From positions 124,001 through 188,000 of the forward strand of contig JAYSGB010000002.1 of assembly GCA_041913045.1 (NCBI GenBank): a stretch of 64,000 nt of DNA, read 5' to 3'. The translations under genes were made by a program, and so were the position numbers. Source of the stretch: CAMLOF01 sp041913045. Lineage in GTDB: Bacteria > Pseudomonadota > Gammaproteobacteria > Burkholderiales > Burkholderiaceae_C. Shown in pieces: positions 24,568 to 32,284 of the stretch (within the stretch, counting starts at the first letter, position 1; each line of letters begins with the position of its first letter). Below the pieces are notes generated by a model that was given only the letters and a program-made list of their open reading frames with translations, made no database searches and had not been told where the DNA came from.

Positions 24568-25866
24568 GGATACGCCGATCCTGGCTTTGACACACTGGCT
24601 CTACATGCGGGCGCCGAACCCGACCCGGCCACGGGCGCGCGGGCCGTGCCCATACACCTGACGACGTCGTTCGTGTTCGAGTCGAGCGACCACGCGGCGG
24701 CGCTGTTCAACCTGGAACGCTCGGGCCACGTGTACAGCCGCATCAGCAACCCCACCAACGCGGTATTGGAACAACGCGTGGCGGCGCTGGAGGGCGGTAT
24801 TGGCGGCATTGCCGTGGCCAGCGGGCAGGCGGCCCTGCACCTGAGCATTGCCACACTCATGGGCGCGGGCTCGCACATTGTGGCGTCCACCGCGCTGTAT
24901 GGCGGCAGCCAGAACCTGCTGCACTACACGCTGCGGCGCTTTGGCATTGAAACCACGTTCGTCAAACCTGGCGACATCGACGGCTGGCGCGCTGCCGTGC
25001 GGCCCAACACCAAGCTGTTCTTTGGCGAGACGGTGGGCAACCCGGGGCTGGACGTACTGGACATTCCCACCGTGGCGCAGGTAGCCCACGAAAACGGCGT
25101 GCCGCTGCTGGTGGATTCCACCCTGACCACGCCCTGGCTGATGAAGCCGCTGGACCTGGGGGCAGACATCGTCTATCACTCAGCCACCAAGTTCCTGAGC
25201 GGCCACGGCACGGTGGTGGGCGGCATTGTGGTGGACGGCGGCAGCTTCGACTGGGAAAAATCGGGCAAGTTCGCCGAACTGACCGCACCTTACGCGGGTT
25301 TTCACAACATGGTGTTCAGCGAAGAGTCCACGGTGGGCGCCTTCATGCTGCGCGCCCGCCGCGAGGGCCTGCGCGACTTTGGCGCCTGCATGAGCCCCCA
25401 CACTGCATGGCTGATCCTGCAGGGCATAGAAACTTTGCCGCTGCGCATGGCACGGCACATGAGCAACACCGAGAAGGTGGTGAGCTTTCTGGCCAGTCAC
25501 CCCTTTGTGAGCCGCGTGGGGCACCCGATGCTGGAGTCCCACCCCAGCCACGCGCTGGCGCAAAAGCTACTGCCTCGCGGCGCGGGCAGTGTCTTCAGCT
25601 TCGACATGAAGGGCAGCCGCGCCCAGGGCAAGGCCTTCATCGAGGCGCTCAAGCTCTTCAGCCACCTGGCCAACGTGGGTGATTGCCGCAGCCTAGTCAT
25701 CCACCCGGCCAGCACCACGCACTTCCGCATGGACGACGCCGCGCTGGCGCAGGCTGGCATCGGGCCCGGCACCATCCGCCTGTCGATTGGCCTGGAAGAC
25801 CCGGACGACCTGATTGACGACCTGAAGCGCGCCCTGAAAGCGGCCGAGAAAGCGGAGAACGCATGA
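24562..25866 (+). CDS. metY: O-acetylhomoserine sulfhydrylase (aminocarboxypropyltransferase)
   Basis: A 434-residue PLP enzyme of the Cys/Met metabolism family that joins sulfide (or methanethiol) to O-acetylhomoserine for methionine synthesis. The PLP Lys is K210 in 'YHSATKFLSGHG'; 'YSRISNPT' (residues 58-65) and 'HPASTTHFR' bind the cofactor phosphate and substrate carboxylate. The length favours MetY over the shorter MetZ. Its Shine-Dalgarno sequence lies inside repeat copy 2. Its stop marks the start of repeat copy 3, and the next gene is a hydrolase. Confidence 0.92.
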   Translation: MTGYADPGFDTLALHAGAEPDPATGARAVPIHLTTSFVFESSDHAAALFNLERSGHVYSRISNPTNAVLEQRVAALEGGIGGIAVASGQAALHLSIATLMGAGSHIVASTALYGGSQNLLHYTLRRFGIETTFVKPGDIDGWRAAVRPNTKLFFGETVGNPGLDVLDIPTVAQVAHENGVPLLVDSTLTTPWLMKPLDLGADIVYHSATKFLSGHGTVVGGIVVDGGSFDWEKSGKFAELTAPYAGFHNMVFSEESTVGAFMLRARREGLRDFGACMSPHTAWLILQGIETLPLRMARHMSNTEKVVSFLASHPFVSRVGHPMLESHPSHALAQKLLPRGAGSVFSFDMKGSRAQGKAFIEALKLFSHLANVGDCRSLVIHPASTTHFRMDDAALAQAGIGPGTIRLSIGLEDPDDLIDDLKRALKAAEKAENA

Positions 25867-25954
25867 CTACCCCCACGCTCATTCACTTCGTTCATTCGCT
25901 GCCCCCCGAGGGGGAGCATGCCTCCCTTGGGGCGGCCCGGCGGGAGGCCTGACC
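25864..25954 (+). repeat. Hairpin repeat, copy 3, between metY and the hydrolase gene
   Basis: The copy starts at TGAC of the metY stop and ends with TGACC just before the next ATG. It holds the CCCCC-CGA-GGGGG palindrome and a hairpin GCCTCCC (25920-25926), loop TTGGGGCGGCCCGGC, GGGAGGC (25942-25948). Both arms differ from copy 2 in a compensating way, which supports a folded stem. GGGAGG lies seven bases before the ATG at 25955. Confidence 0.82.
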
Positions 25955-26761
25955 ATGATCATCGACGTTCAAGGCGCGCCGCTCTACGTTTACACCGGCA
26001 CCAGGCCCTTCGACCCCGCGCAGCCCACCATCGTGTTCATCCACGGCGTGCTCAACGACCACAGTGTGTGGATTCTGCAGAGCCGCTACCTGGCACATCA
26101 CAACTGGAACGTGCTGGCCATAGACCTGCCAGGCCATGGCAAGAGCGGCGGCGAGCCGCCCTCCACCGTGCAAGAGGCGGCGGGCACCGTGATCGCTCTG
26201 CTAGATGCCATGAAGATCGACAAGGCCGTGCTGGTGGGGCACAGCTTCGGCTCCCTCGTTGCCCTGCAGGCAGCGGCCGACGCCCCCAGCCGTGTGAGCC
26301 AGCTGGTGATGGTGGGCACGGCCTACCCCATGAAGGTGTCGCCTGCGCTGCTGGACAGTTCGCTCAACCAGCCGCTCAAGGCCATCGACATGGTCAACGT
26401 GTTCAGCCATTCCACGCTGGCACCGCCCCCCTCGGCGCTGGGGCCGGGCACCTGGCTGCACGGCGGCACGCGCGCGTTGATGCGCCGCGTGCTGGCCAGC
26501 AACCCCAAGGTGAACGTGTTCCACCGGGGCTTTGTGGCCTGCGACAGCTACGACCAGGGTGAACAGGCCATGGACAAGGTGGATTGCCCCACCCTGTTCA
26601 TTCTGGGCACGCACGACCAGATGACGCCCCCGAAGGCCGCACAGAGCCTGAGCAAACGTGCGAAACATGGGCAAACCGTGCTGCTGCGCGCAGGGCACTC
26701 GCTGATGACGGAGAACCCGGACGGCGTGCTGATGGCGCTGCTGCGCTTCATCAGGCGCTGA
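25955..26761 (+). CDS. Alpha/beta hydrolase
   Basis: A 268-residue hydrolase with the nucleophile elbow GHSFGS (Ser97), an oxyanion HG at residues 30-31 ('FIHGVLNDHSVW'), the acid in 'ILGTHDQMTPP' and the catalytic His in 'RAGHSLM'. It is most like esterases or C-C bond hydrolases. It has no signal peptide. It is separated from metY only by repeat copy 3, so the two are probably cotranscribed. The substrate is unknown; a homoserine O-acyltransferase has the same fold, but this protein is too short to be one. Confidence 0.87.
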   Translation: MIIDVQGAPLYVYTGTRPFDPAQPTIVFIHGVLNDHSVWILQSRYLAHHNWNVLAIDLPGHGKSGGEPPSTVQEAAGTVIALLDAMKIDKAVLVGHSFGSLVALQAAADAPSRVSQLVMVGTAYPMKVSPALLDSSLNQPLKAIDMVNVFSHSTLAPPPSALGPGTWLHGGTRALMRRVLASNPKVNVFHRGFVACDSYDQGEQAMDKVDCPTLFILGTHDQMTPPKAAQSLSKRAKHGQTVLLRAGHSLMTENPDGVLMALLRFIRR

Positions 26762-26788
26762 CTGGCTCTGCAGACGGACACACAACGG

Positions 26789-27886
26789 TCAAGGAACGAG
26801 GTAGCGCTGCACAGCTTCCTCGTTCCAATCGATGCCCGTACCTGGCGAGCCATACGGAATGGCCATGCCGTTATCGACACGCATTGGGTGCTGCAAGATT
26901 GGCGCTGCCCAATCGACGTATTCCAGCCAATGGCAGGTCGGACTGACCGCCAGCAGATGGGCACTGACCTCTGGGAAAAGGTGGCTCGACAGCGGCATGC
27001 CAGCAGCTTCCGCCAGCCCAGCAGCGCGCAGCCAACCGCTCACACCGCCGATCTTCATGGCATCTGGCATGCCCAGGTCTGACGCACCAGCCGCCAAGCA
27101 GGCCGCCATCTCGTGCGGGCCCCACCAGTTTTCACCCATTTGAATGGGCATGCCCGCCTTGGCCCTAATTTGGGCATGCCCCAAGTAGTCGTCGGCGCGG
27201 GTGGGTTCCTCCACCCAAGCCAACCCTTCGTGCCGGAGCATCTGGATGCGCACCAAAGCTTCGGCCACGGGCAGCGCCTGGTTGTAGTCGGCCATGAGCA
27301 CGACACCCTCCCCTACGGCACGGCGAACGGCTCGCACCACATCAAGGTCGGTGCGGGCTTGGGGGTAACCCAGGCGGACCTTGATGGCCGAGAACCCCTC
27401 TGCCACCAGCTCTTCGGCCTGTACAGCGGCGTCACGCGGGCCGATCATTCCAAGACCATTGCTGTTGTACGCCTGAATACGCCTTGTGCCGCCGCCCAGC
27501 AGACGGCACAGGGGCAAGCCCCGCGCCCTGGCAAGGAGGTCCCAAGCCGCCATGTCAATGCCGGCCAGCGCCATACCCACCACACCTTTGAGCCCCAGCA
27601 AGCGGAACATGCCTTGAAGGCGTTGGTCCAGGTCGGCGAGAGCGGCAGAAGCGCCTTGCAGCACCTGCCCCAGGCTGTCCAGCAATTGCTTGACCGGCAA
27701 CAGTACGTGAGGCGTGTAGCAAAACAGGTAGGAATGGCCAACCGGGCCTTGCTCGCTTTCCAGATCGATCAACGCCAAGGGAGCCACACCTACCGTTCCC
27801 GTACTGGTCTGCAAGGGGCGCTTCATAGGCACCAAGACGGCGCGCACTCGCAGGGAGCGGATCGTCAAACCAGCTGCTTCGTTCAT
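26789..27886 (-). CDS. Mandelate racemase/muconate lactonizing enzyme family protein
   Basis: A 365-residue enolase-superfamily enzyme. Metal ligands fit Asp200 ('MADYNQ'), Glu226 ('VEEPT') and Glu252 ('MGENWWG'). The catalytic His302 ('SSHLFPE') and Glu322 ('LEYVDW') match the mandelate racemase subgroup. The usual K-x-K is K169-V-R171, so the S-face base is replaced by Arg. That argues for a dehydratase or one-sided epimerase rather than a full racemase. The ATG at 27886 has AGGGG upstream. It stands alone, convergent with the hydrolase. Confidence 0.85.
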   Translation of the reverse strand: MNEAAGLTIRSLRVRAVLVPMKRPLQTSTGTVGVAPLALIDLESEQGPVGHSYLFCYTPHVLLPVKQLLDSLGQVLQGASAALADLDQRLQGMFRLLGLKGVVGMALAGIDMAAWDLLARARGLPLCRLLGGGTRRIQAYNSNGLGMIGPRDAAVQAEELVAEGFSAIKVRLGYPQARTDLDVVRAVRRAVGEGVVLMADYNQALPVAEALVRIQMLRHEGLAWVEEPTRADDYLGHAQIRAKAGMPIQMGENWWGPHEMAACLAAGASDLGMPDAMKIGGVSGWLRAAGLAEAAGMPLSSHLFPEVSAHLLAVSPTCHWLEYVDWAAPILQHPMRVDNGMAIPYGSPGTGIDWNEEAVQRYLVP

Positions 27887-27926
27887 GGCTCTACCCCTAT
27901 GTGGGTGACGGTGTCTTGCACTGAAC

Positions 27927-27977
27927 TGCACCATTGCGAAGTGAACCACTTTTAAGCACTAGGTTCAAGGTGGTGCA
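27927..27977. promoter_or_regulatory. Separated TGCACCA / TGGTGCA half-sites, possible NtrC sites
   Basis: TGCACCA at 27927-27933 and TGGTGCA at 27971-27977 are exact inverted repeats 37 bases apart. Each matches a half of the NtrC-type consensus. They lie 50-100 bases upstream of a sigma-54-like promoter, the right place for an enhancer. The wide spacing means they are not one ordinary dimer site. Confidence 0.35.
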
Positions 27978-28027
27978 CAAGCAGATGTGACGGAAGCTAC
28001 AGGCAGATCACAAGCTGTGATCAAAGC

Positions 28028-28043
28028 GGGAACGCAAATTGCT
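28028..28043 (+). promoter_or_regulatory. Candidate sigma-54 (-24/-12) promoter of the Amt fusion gene
   Basis: GGGAAC-N5-TTGCT keeps the invariant GG (28029-28030) and GC (28041-28042) exactly ten bases apart and matches TGGCAC-N5-TTGCA at most positions. Transcription from about 28054 would give a 45-base leader before the ATG at 28099. It also excludes the upstream ATG at 28039 as a start. Nitrogen control suits an ammonium transporter. Confidence 0.5.
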
Positions 28044-28098
28044 ACGAGTGGCACAGGCACCCCAAAAGGGTGCAACGACCCATCTGCATCGCACCACC

Positions 28099-31000
28099 AT
28101 GACCAACAGCCAGCCTCTCGACATTCTCTGGGTTCTGCTCTGCGCAGGACTGGTGTTCGTGATGCAGGCGGGCTTCCTCTGCCTGGAATCCGGGCTCACG
28201 CGCAACAAGAACTCCATCAACGTAGCGGCCAAGAACGTCTCGGACTTTGTGGTGGCAGCACTGCTCTTCTGGTTGCTGGGGTTTGGGCTGATGTTTGGCC
28301 AGAGCGCTGGCGGGTGGGTGGGAACCAGCTTCTTCGGTGCATTCGACCAGATTCCCCATGACCCGAAACTGCTGACCTTCGCACTGTTCCAGCTGATGTT
28401 CTGCGCCACGTCGGCCACCATCGTTTCAGGAGCAGTGGCGGAACGCATGCGCTTTGGAGCGTACCTGGCACTGTCGGCAGCGGTGTCGCTGGTGATTTAC
28501 CCCATATTCGGGCATTGGGCCTGGGGCGGCGCCTGGGGTGCGGGCGGCCACGGCTGGCTTGCACAACTCGGCTTTGTGGACTTTGCCGGGTCCACAGTCG
28601 TGCATAGCGTGGGTGGCTGGATATCTCTTGTGGCGGTATGGGTCATTGGCGCACGCGAGGGGCGCTTCCCAGCCGACAAGGAGCCCGCCGTGATTCCCGC
28701 AGGCAACCTGCCCATGTCGATGCTGGGCACCATGCTGCTGTGCTTCGGATGGCTGGGCTTCAATGGTGGCAGCACCCTGGCTCTGGACGGCAGGGTGCCC
28801 GGGGTCCTCATCAACACGATTCTGGCGGCTTCGGCGGGCGGTGTGGCGGGCATTGCGCTAGGGCGGCTGTGGCACGGCTATTACGAAACGCTTTACGTCA
28901 TCAACGGGTTGCTGGCGGGCCTGGTGGGCATCACGGCAAGCGCACACGCAGTCACCGGCTTGCAAGCCATCCTCATTGGGGTTACCGGGGCGCTGCTCAT
29001 GGCTGTGGCCAATGAAAAATTATTGCAATGGCGCATAGACGACGCCGTGGGCGCCATCCCCACCCACCTGGTGGCGGGCGTGTGGGGCACCTTGGCCGTA
29101 GGGGTGTTTGGCGACCTGGAACTGCTGGGAACTGGAAACTCGCGCCTGGCGCAAATTGGCGTGCAGTTTTTGGGCGTGGCGGTGTGCGGCCTGTGGTGTT
29201 TGAGCATGACCTGGTTGTTCTTGCGGCTGCTGGTGCCCGGCCGGGGCTTGCGCGTCACGCCAGAAGAGGAGCGCGCCGGCCTGAACGTGGCAGAGCATGG
29301 AGCGCGTACCGAGTTGATTGAACTGCTCGATGTCATGGAAAGCCAGCGCTGCTCCGGCGACCTGAGCCAGCGCGTTCCCGTGGAAGAATTCACCGAGGTA
29401 GGCCAGGTAGCGAAGGCGTACAACCGAGTGATAGAGGCCCTGGAAGCGGCCACACACCGGACCATGGCCATTGTGCGAGACATGCGCGATGGCATCGTCA
29501 CCTTCACGCGCGACGGCATCCTCACCAGCCTGAACCCCGGCGCCGAAAAACTGCTGGGCGTGAGTGCCGGTAGCAGCGTGGGCCTGCCTTTCACCGATGT
29601 ACTTAGGCAAGCCGGGCACATGGCGCCCCTCAACAGCGACCATCTTTGCCAACCCGGCGTGAAGCTGGAGCTTCGCATGCTGCGCCCTGGCGCCCAGCGG
29701 GTGTATTACGAGGTGTCGGTGAGCGAGAACCACCAGGACCAGGAGTTGCGGTTCACCGGCACGGTGCGCGACATCACGGAGCGTAAGCTGGTCGAATCGC
29801 AACTGCACCAGCAGCGGGATCTGGCCCAGGTCACGCTGGCCTCCATTGGTGACGGCGTCATCACCACCGACGAAGCAGGTGTCATCCAGTACATCAACCC
29901 CGTGGCTTCGCGGCTCACCGGCTGGCCGGCGCACCAGGCGAAGGGGCAGTTCATCACCACCGTTTACAACCTGCAGGACGAGAACTCCCTGCAACCGTTG
30001 CCCAACCCGGTGCGCGAAGTGCTCAAGCGCGGCCAGCTGATGCCCCGGCGCGAGCATGCCCTGCTGCAAAGACGCGACCAGGACAGTGTGCCCGTGCTGG
30101 ACACGGCGGCCCCCATACGTTCGCGCGACGGTTTCATCATTGGCGCGGTGCTGGTGTTCCACGACGTGACTGTGACGCTGAACCTGGCGCGGGAGTTGAC
30201 CCACCAGGCCACGCACGATGCACTCACCGGCATTCCCAACCGGCGCGAATTTGAGCGCCGCCTCACCGAGTTGCTCAACCGCAGCGACGCCCCTGGCCAG
30301 AACCACGTGCTGTGCTACCTGGACCTGGACCAGTTCAAGATCGTCAACGACACGTGTGGGCACGTGGCTGGCGATGAATTGCTGCGGCAGGTCACCCAGC
30401 TGGTGCGCTCGCACTTGCGTGCGGCCGACACGCTGGCCCGCCTGGGTGGTGACGAGTTCGGCCTCATCCTGCAAGCCTGCCCCCTGGAGCGCGCACTGCA
30501 ACTGGCCAATGGCGTGCGTGAGGCCATTGCCGATTTCCGCTTCGGCTGGGAGGGCAAATCCTTCTCCATCGGCGTGTCGATTGGCCTGGTGTGCATCAAC
30601 CAGGAGCACAAAGACCTGGGCCTGCTGCTGGCCGCCGCCGACGCGGCCTGCTACGCTGCCAAGGAAAACGGACGCAACCGGGTGCACTTGTACCAGGCAG
30701 ACGACAGCAAGGTGATGGAACAGCAGGGCCAGATGCAATGGGTGTCGCGCCTGCAGTCGGCGCTGGACCAGGACCGGCTGCGGCTCTACGTGCAACCCAT
30801 CGTGCCGCTGCACCCCGGCCCTGGCGAAAAAACGCATTTTGAGATTCTGGTGCGACTGGAGGAAGACGACAAAATCGTGCTGCCAGGAGCCTTTTTGCCA
30901 GCGGCCGAGCGCTATGGCCTGATGCCGCGCATTGACCAGTGGGTGGTCAACAACACCCTGGCATGGATGGGCGACCAGTTGCGCCAGCACGGGCAACTGG

Positions 31001-31503
31001 AGGGGGTTTACTGCATCAACCTGTCTGGAGCGTCGCTCTCTGACGAGCGTTTCCGCCAGAACCTGCACGCCACCCTGGAGCAGTTGCAGTTGCCCTCGGG
31101 TTCTGTGTGTTTTGAAATCACCGAAACCGCTGCGGTAGCCAACCTTTCCAAGGTTGTCCACTTCATCAAGGAGGTTAAACAGCTCGGTTGCCTGTTTGCG
31201 CTGGACGATTTCGGCAGCGGCCTGTCGTCGTTTGCCTACCTGAAGAACCTGCCGGTGGACTTCCTCAAGATCGACGGCAGCTTCGTCAAAGACATTGAAA
31301 CCGACCCCATCGATCTGGCCATGGTGCAGGCCATCAACGCCATTGGCCATGTGATGGGACTGAAGACCATTGCCGAATATGTGTCGGCCCCCGGCATTCT
31401 GGAGCGGGTGCAAGACATTGGCGTGGACTTCGGCCAGGGCTTTCACCTGGGTGAACCCCGCCCGCTGGCCAGCCTGGCACAGGTGCGCATGATGCCGCGC
31501 TGA
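28099..31503 (+). CDS. Ammonium transporter fused to PAS-PAS-GGDEF-EAL
   Basis: A 1134-residue inner membrane protein. Residues about 1-395 are a complete Amt channel with both pore histidines (His169 in 'VVHSVGG', His323 in 'IPTHLVAG') and Asp161. A HAMP-like linker and two PAS domains (about 440-560 and 575-695) follow. The diguanylate cyclase has GGDEF at 783-787 and an inhibitory I-site R774-x-x-D777 five residues before it. The EAL phosphodiesterase has E915-I-L, D1036-D1037-F and K1057, so both c-di-GMP activities look intact. Amt proteins fused to GGDEF or kinase domains act as ammonium sensors; the same is inferred here. A sigma-54-like promoter lies upstream. Confidence 0.93.
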   Translation: MTNSQPLDILWVLLCAGLVFVMQAGFLCLESGLTRNKNSINVAAKNVSDFVVAALLFWLLGFGLMFGQSAGGWVGTSFFGAFDQIPHDPKLLTFALFQLMFCATSATIVSGAVAERMRFGAYLALSAAVSLVIYPIFGHWAWGGAWGAGGHGWLAQLGFVDFAGSTVVHSVGGWISLVAVWVIGAREGRFPADKEPAVIPAGNLPMSMLGTMLLCFGWLGFNGGSTLALDGRVPGVLINTILAASAGGVAGIALGRLWHGYYETLYVINGLLAGLVGITASAHAVTGLQAILIGVTGALLMAVANEKLLQWRIDDAVGAIPTHLVAGVWGTLAVGVFGDLELLGTGNSRLAQIGVQFLGVAVCGLWCLSMTWLFLRLLVPGRGLRVTPEEERAGLNVAEHGARTELIELLDVMESQRCSGDLSQRVPVEEFTEVGQVAKAYNRVIEALEAATHRTMAIVRDMRDGIVTFTRDGILTSLNPGAEKLLGVSAGSSVGLPFTDVLRQAGHMAPLNSDHLCQPGVKLELRMLRPGAQRVYYEVSVSENHQDQELRFTGTVRDITERKLVESQLHQQRDLAQVTLASIGDGVITTDEAGVIQYINPVASRLTGWPAHQAKGQFITTVYNLQDENSLQPLPNPVREVLKRGQLMPRREHALLQRRDQDSVPVLDTAAPIRSRDGFIIGAVLVFHDVTVTLNLARELTHQATHDALTGIPNRREFERRLTELLNRSDAPGQNHVLCYLDLDQFKIVNDTCGHVAGDELLRQVTQLVRSHLRAADTLARLGGDEFGLILQACPLERALQLANGVREAIADFRFGWEGKSFSIGVSIGLVCINQEHKDLGLLLAAADAACYAAKENGRNRVHLYQADDSKVMEQQGQMQWVSRLQSALDQDRLRLYVQPIVPLHPGPGEKTHFEILVRLEEDDKIVLPGAFLPAAERYGLMPRIDQWVVNNTLAWMGDQLRQHGQLEGVYCINLSGASLSDERFRQNLHATLEQLQLPSGSVCFEITETAAVANLSKVVHFIKEVKQLGCLFALDDFGSGLSSFAYLKNLPVDFLKIDGSFVKDIETDPIDLAMVQAINAIGHVMGLKTIAEYVSAPGILERVQDIGVDFGQGFHLGEPRPLASLAQVRMMPR

Positions 31504-31533
31504 CCCCATATCCAACCACCACCTCAAAGCGCC

Positions 31534-32265
31534 ATGAACAGCACAGCCCTTGCCACACACCGTGCCAGAACAGCCGTTTCAGCCAGCCCGGCCATGGCCC
31601 CTGCGCCTTCCGTGATTGCGCCAAACCGCGTGCCGCCTGCGGCAAATGCGGCCAATGGCATGTCGCAAGTCAACCTGGCGGCCGGTCAGCGCATGCTCTC
31701 GCAGCGGCTTGCCTTGCAAATCGTTCTGGCAACCCAGGGAGAACTCAGCCAGCTGGCCGCCGCCGAGCAAACGCTGACCACGTTCACAGAAAGCCAGGCC
31801 CAGCTCGTTAACACGGCGCGAAACCTGACAAATGGTGACGGCCAACTCCTGCGTTCCACCTACTTTGAACCGGGCAATGTCGCACGCACGGTGGATGGTT
31901 TCATCCGCCACGCGCAGGATGCGCTCCAATTCGCCCGAACGCCTAGCGCAGGGGGGAATGCTGCCCTGGAACGCATGGTCAACAGCGTAGATGGGGTGCT
32001 TCAAGCGCTCAATGCTGCGACCAGTGCCTTCGATCAGATCAGCGTGGCCAAGGAGGCCTCCATCATGAAGGAACTCAAGGGCATCGTGGGCGATATCCAG
32101 TCCGTGGCCCGCGAGGCCAAGGTGGTGTCCTTCAACGCGCAGGTGATTGCCGCACGCGCTGGCTCGGTGGGCAAGGAATTTGCCGTAGTGGCCAACACGC
32201 TGGCCAACATCAGTACCGAGGTGGACACCCTGGCCAAGAAGGGCCTGGCACTCGCCTCACGCTGA
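31534..32265 (+). CDS. Soluble PilJ-type sensor with degenerate chemoreceptor tip
   Basis: A 243-residue protein without membrane segments or signal peptide. Residues about 40-150 carry the PilJ/nitrate-sensor-like signature 'LAAGQRMLSQRLALQ'. Residues about 180-243 resemble a chemoreceptor signalling hairpin ('SFNAQVIAARAGSVGKEFAV'), but it is very short and diverged from 'TNLLALNAAIEAARAGE'. It starts 30 bases after the Amt-GGDEF-EAL gene and is likely in the same operon, so it may receive or modify that signal. The N-terminal 40 residues are Ala/Pro-rich and probably disordered. Confidence 0.75.
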   Translation: MNSTALATHRARTAVSASPAMAPAPSVIAPNRVPPAANAANGMSQVNLAAGQRMLSQRLALQIVLATQGELSQLAAAEQTLTTFTESQAQLVNTARNLTNGDGQLLRSTYFEPGNVARTVDGFIRHAQDALQFARTPSAGGNAALERMVNSVDGVLQALNAATSAFDQISVAKEASIMKELKGIVGDIQSVAREAKVVSFNAQVIAARAGSVGKEFAVVANTLANISTEVDTLAKKGLALASR

Positions 32266-32284
32266 AGCGCGTCAGTGCCCGGCG

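Noticed and set aside
28049..28059. TGGCAC before the Amt gene as the -24 element of a sigma-54 promoter
   Set aside because: No TTGC follows five bases later. The better fit is GGGAAC-N5-TTGCT at 28028-28043.
29020..31560. An 846-codon open frame on the reverse strand across the Amt fusion
   Set aside because: No recognisable domain, and the forward strand carries well-conserved GGDEF and EAL domains. It is a codon-bias shadow.
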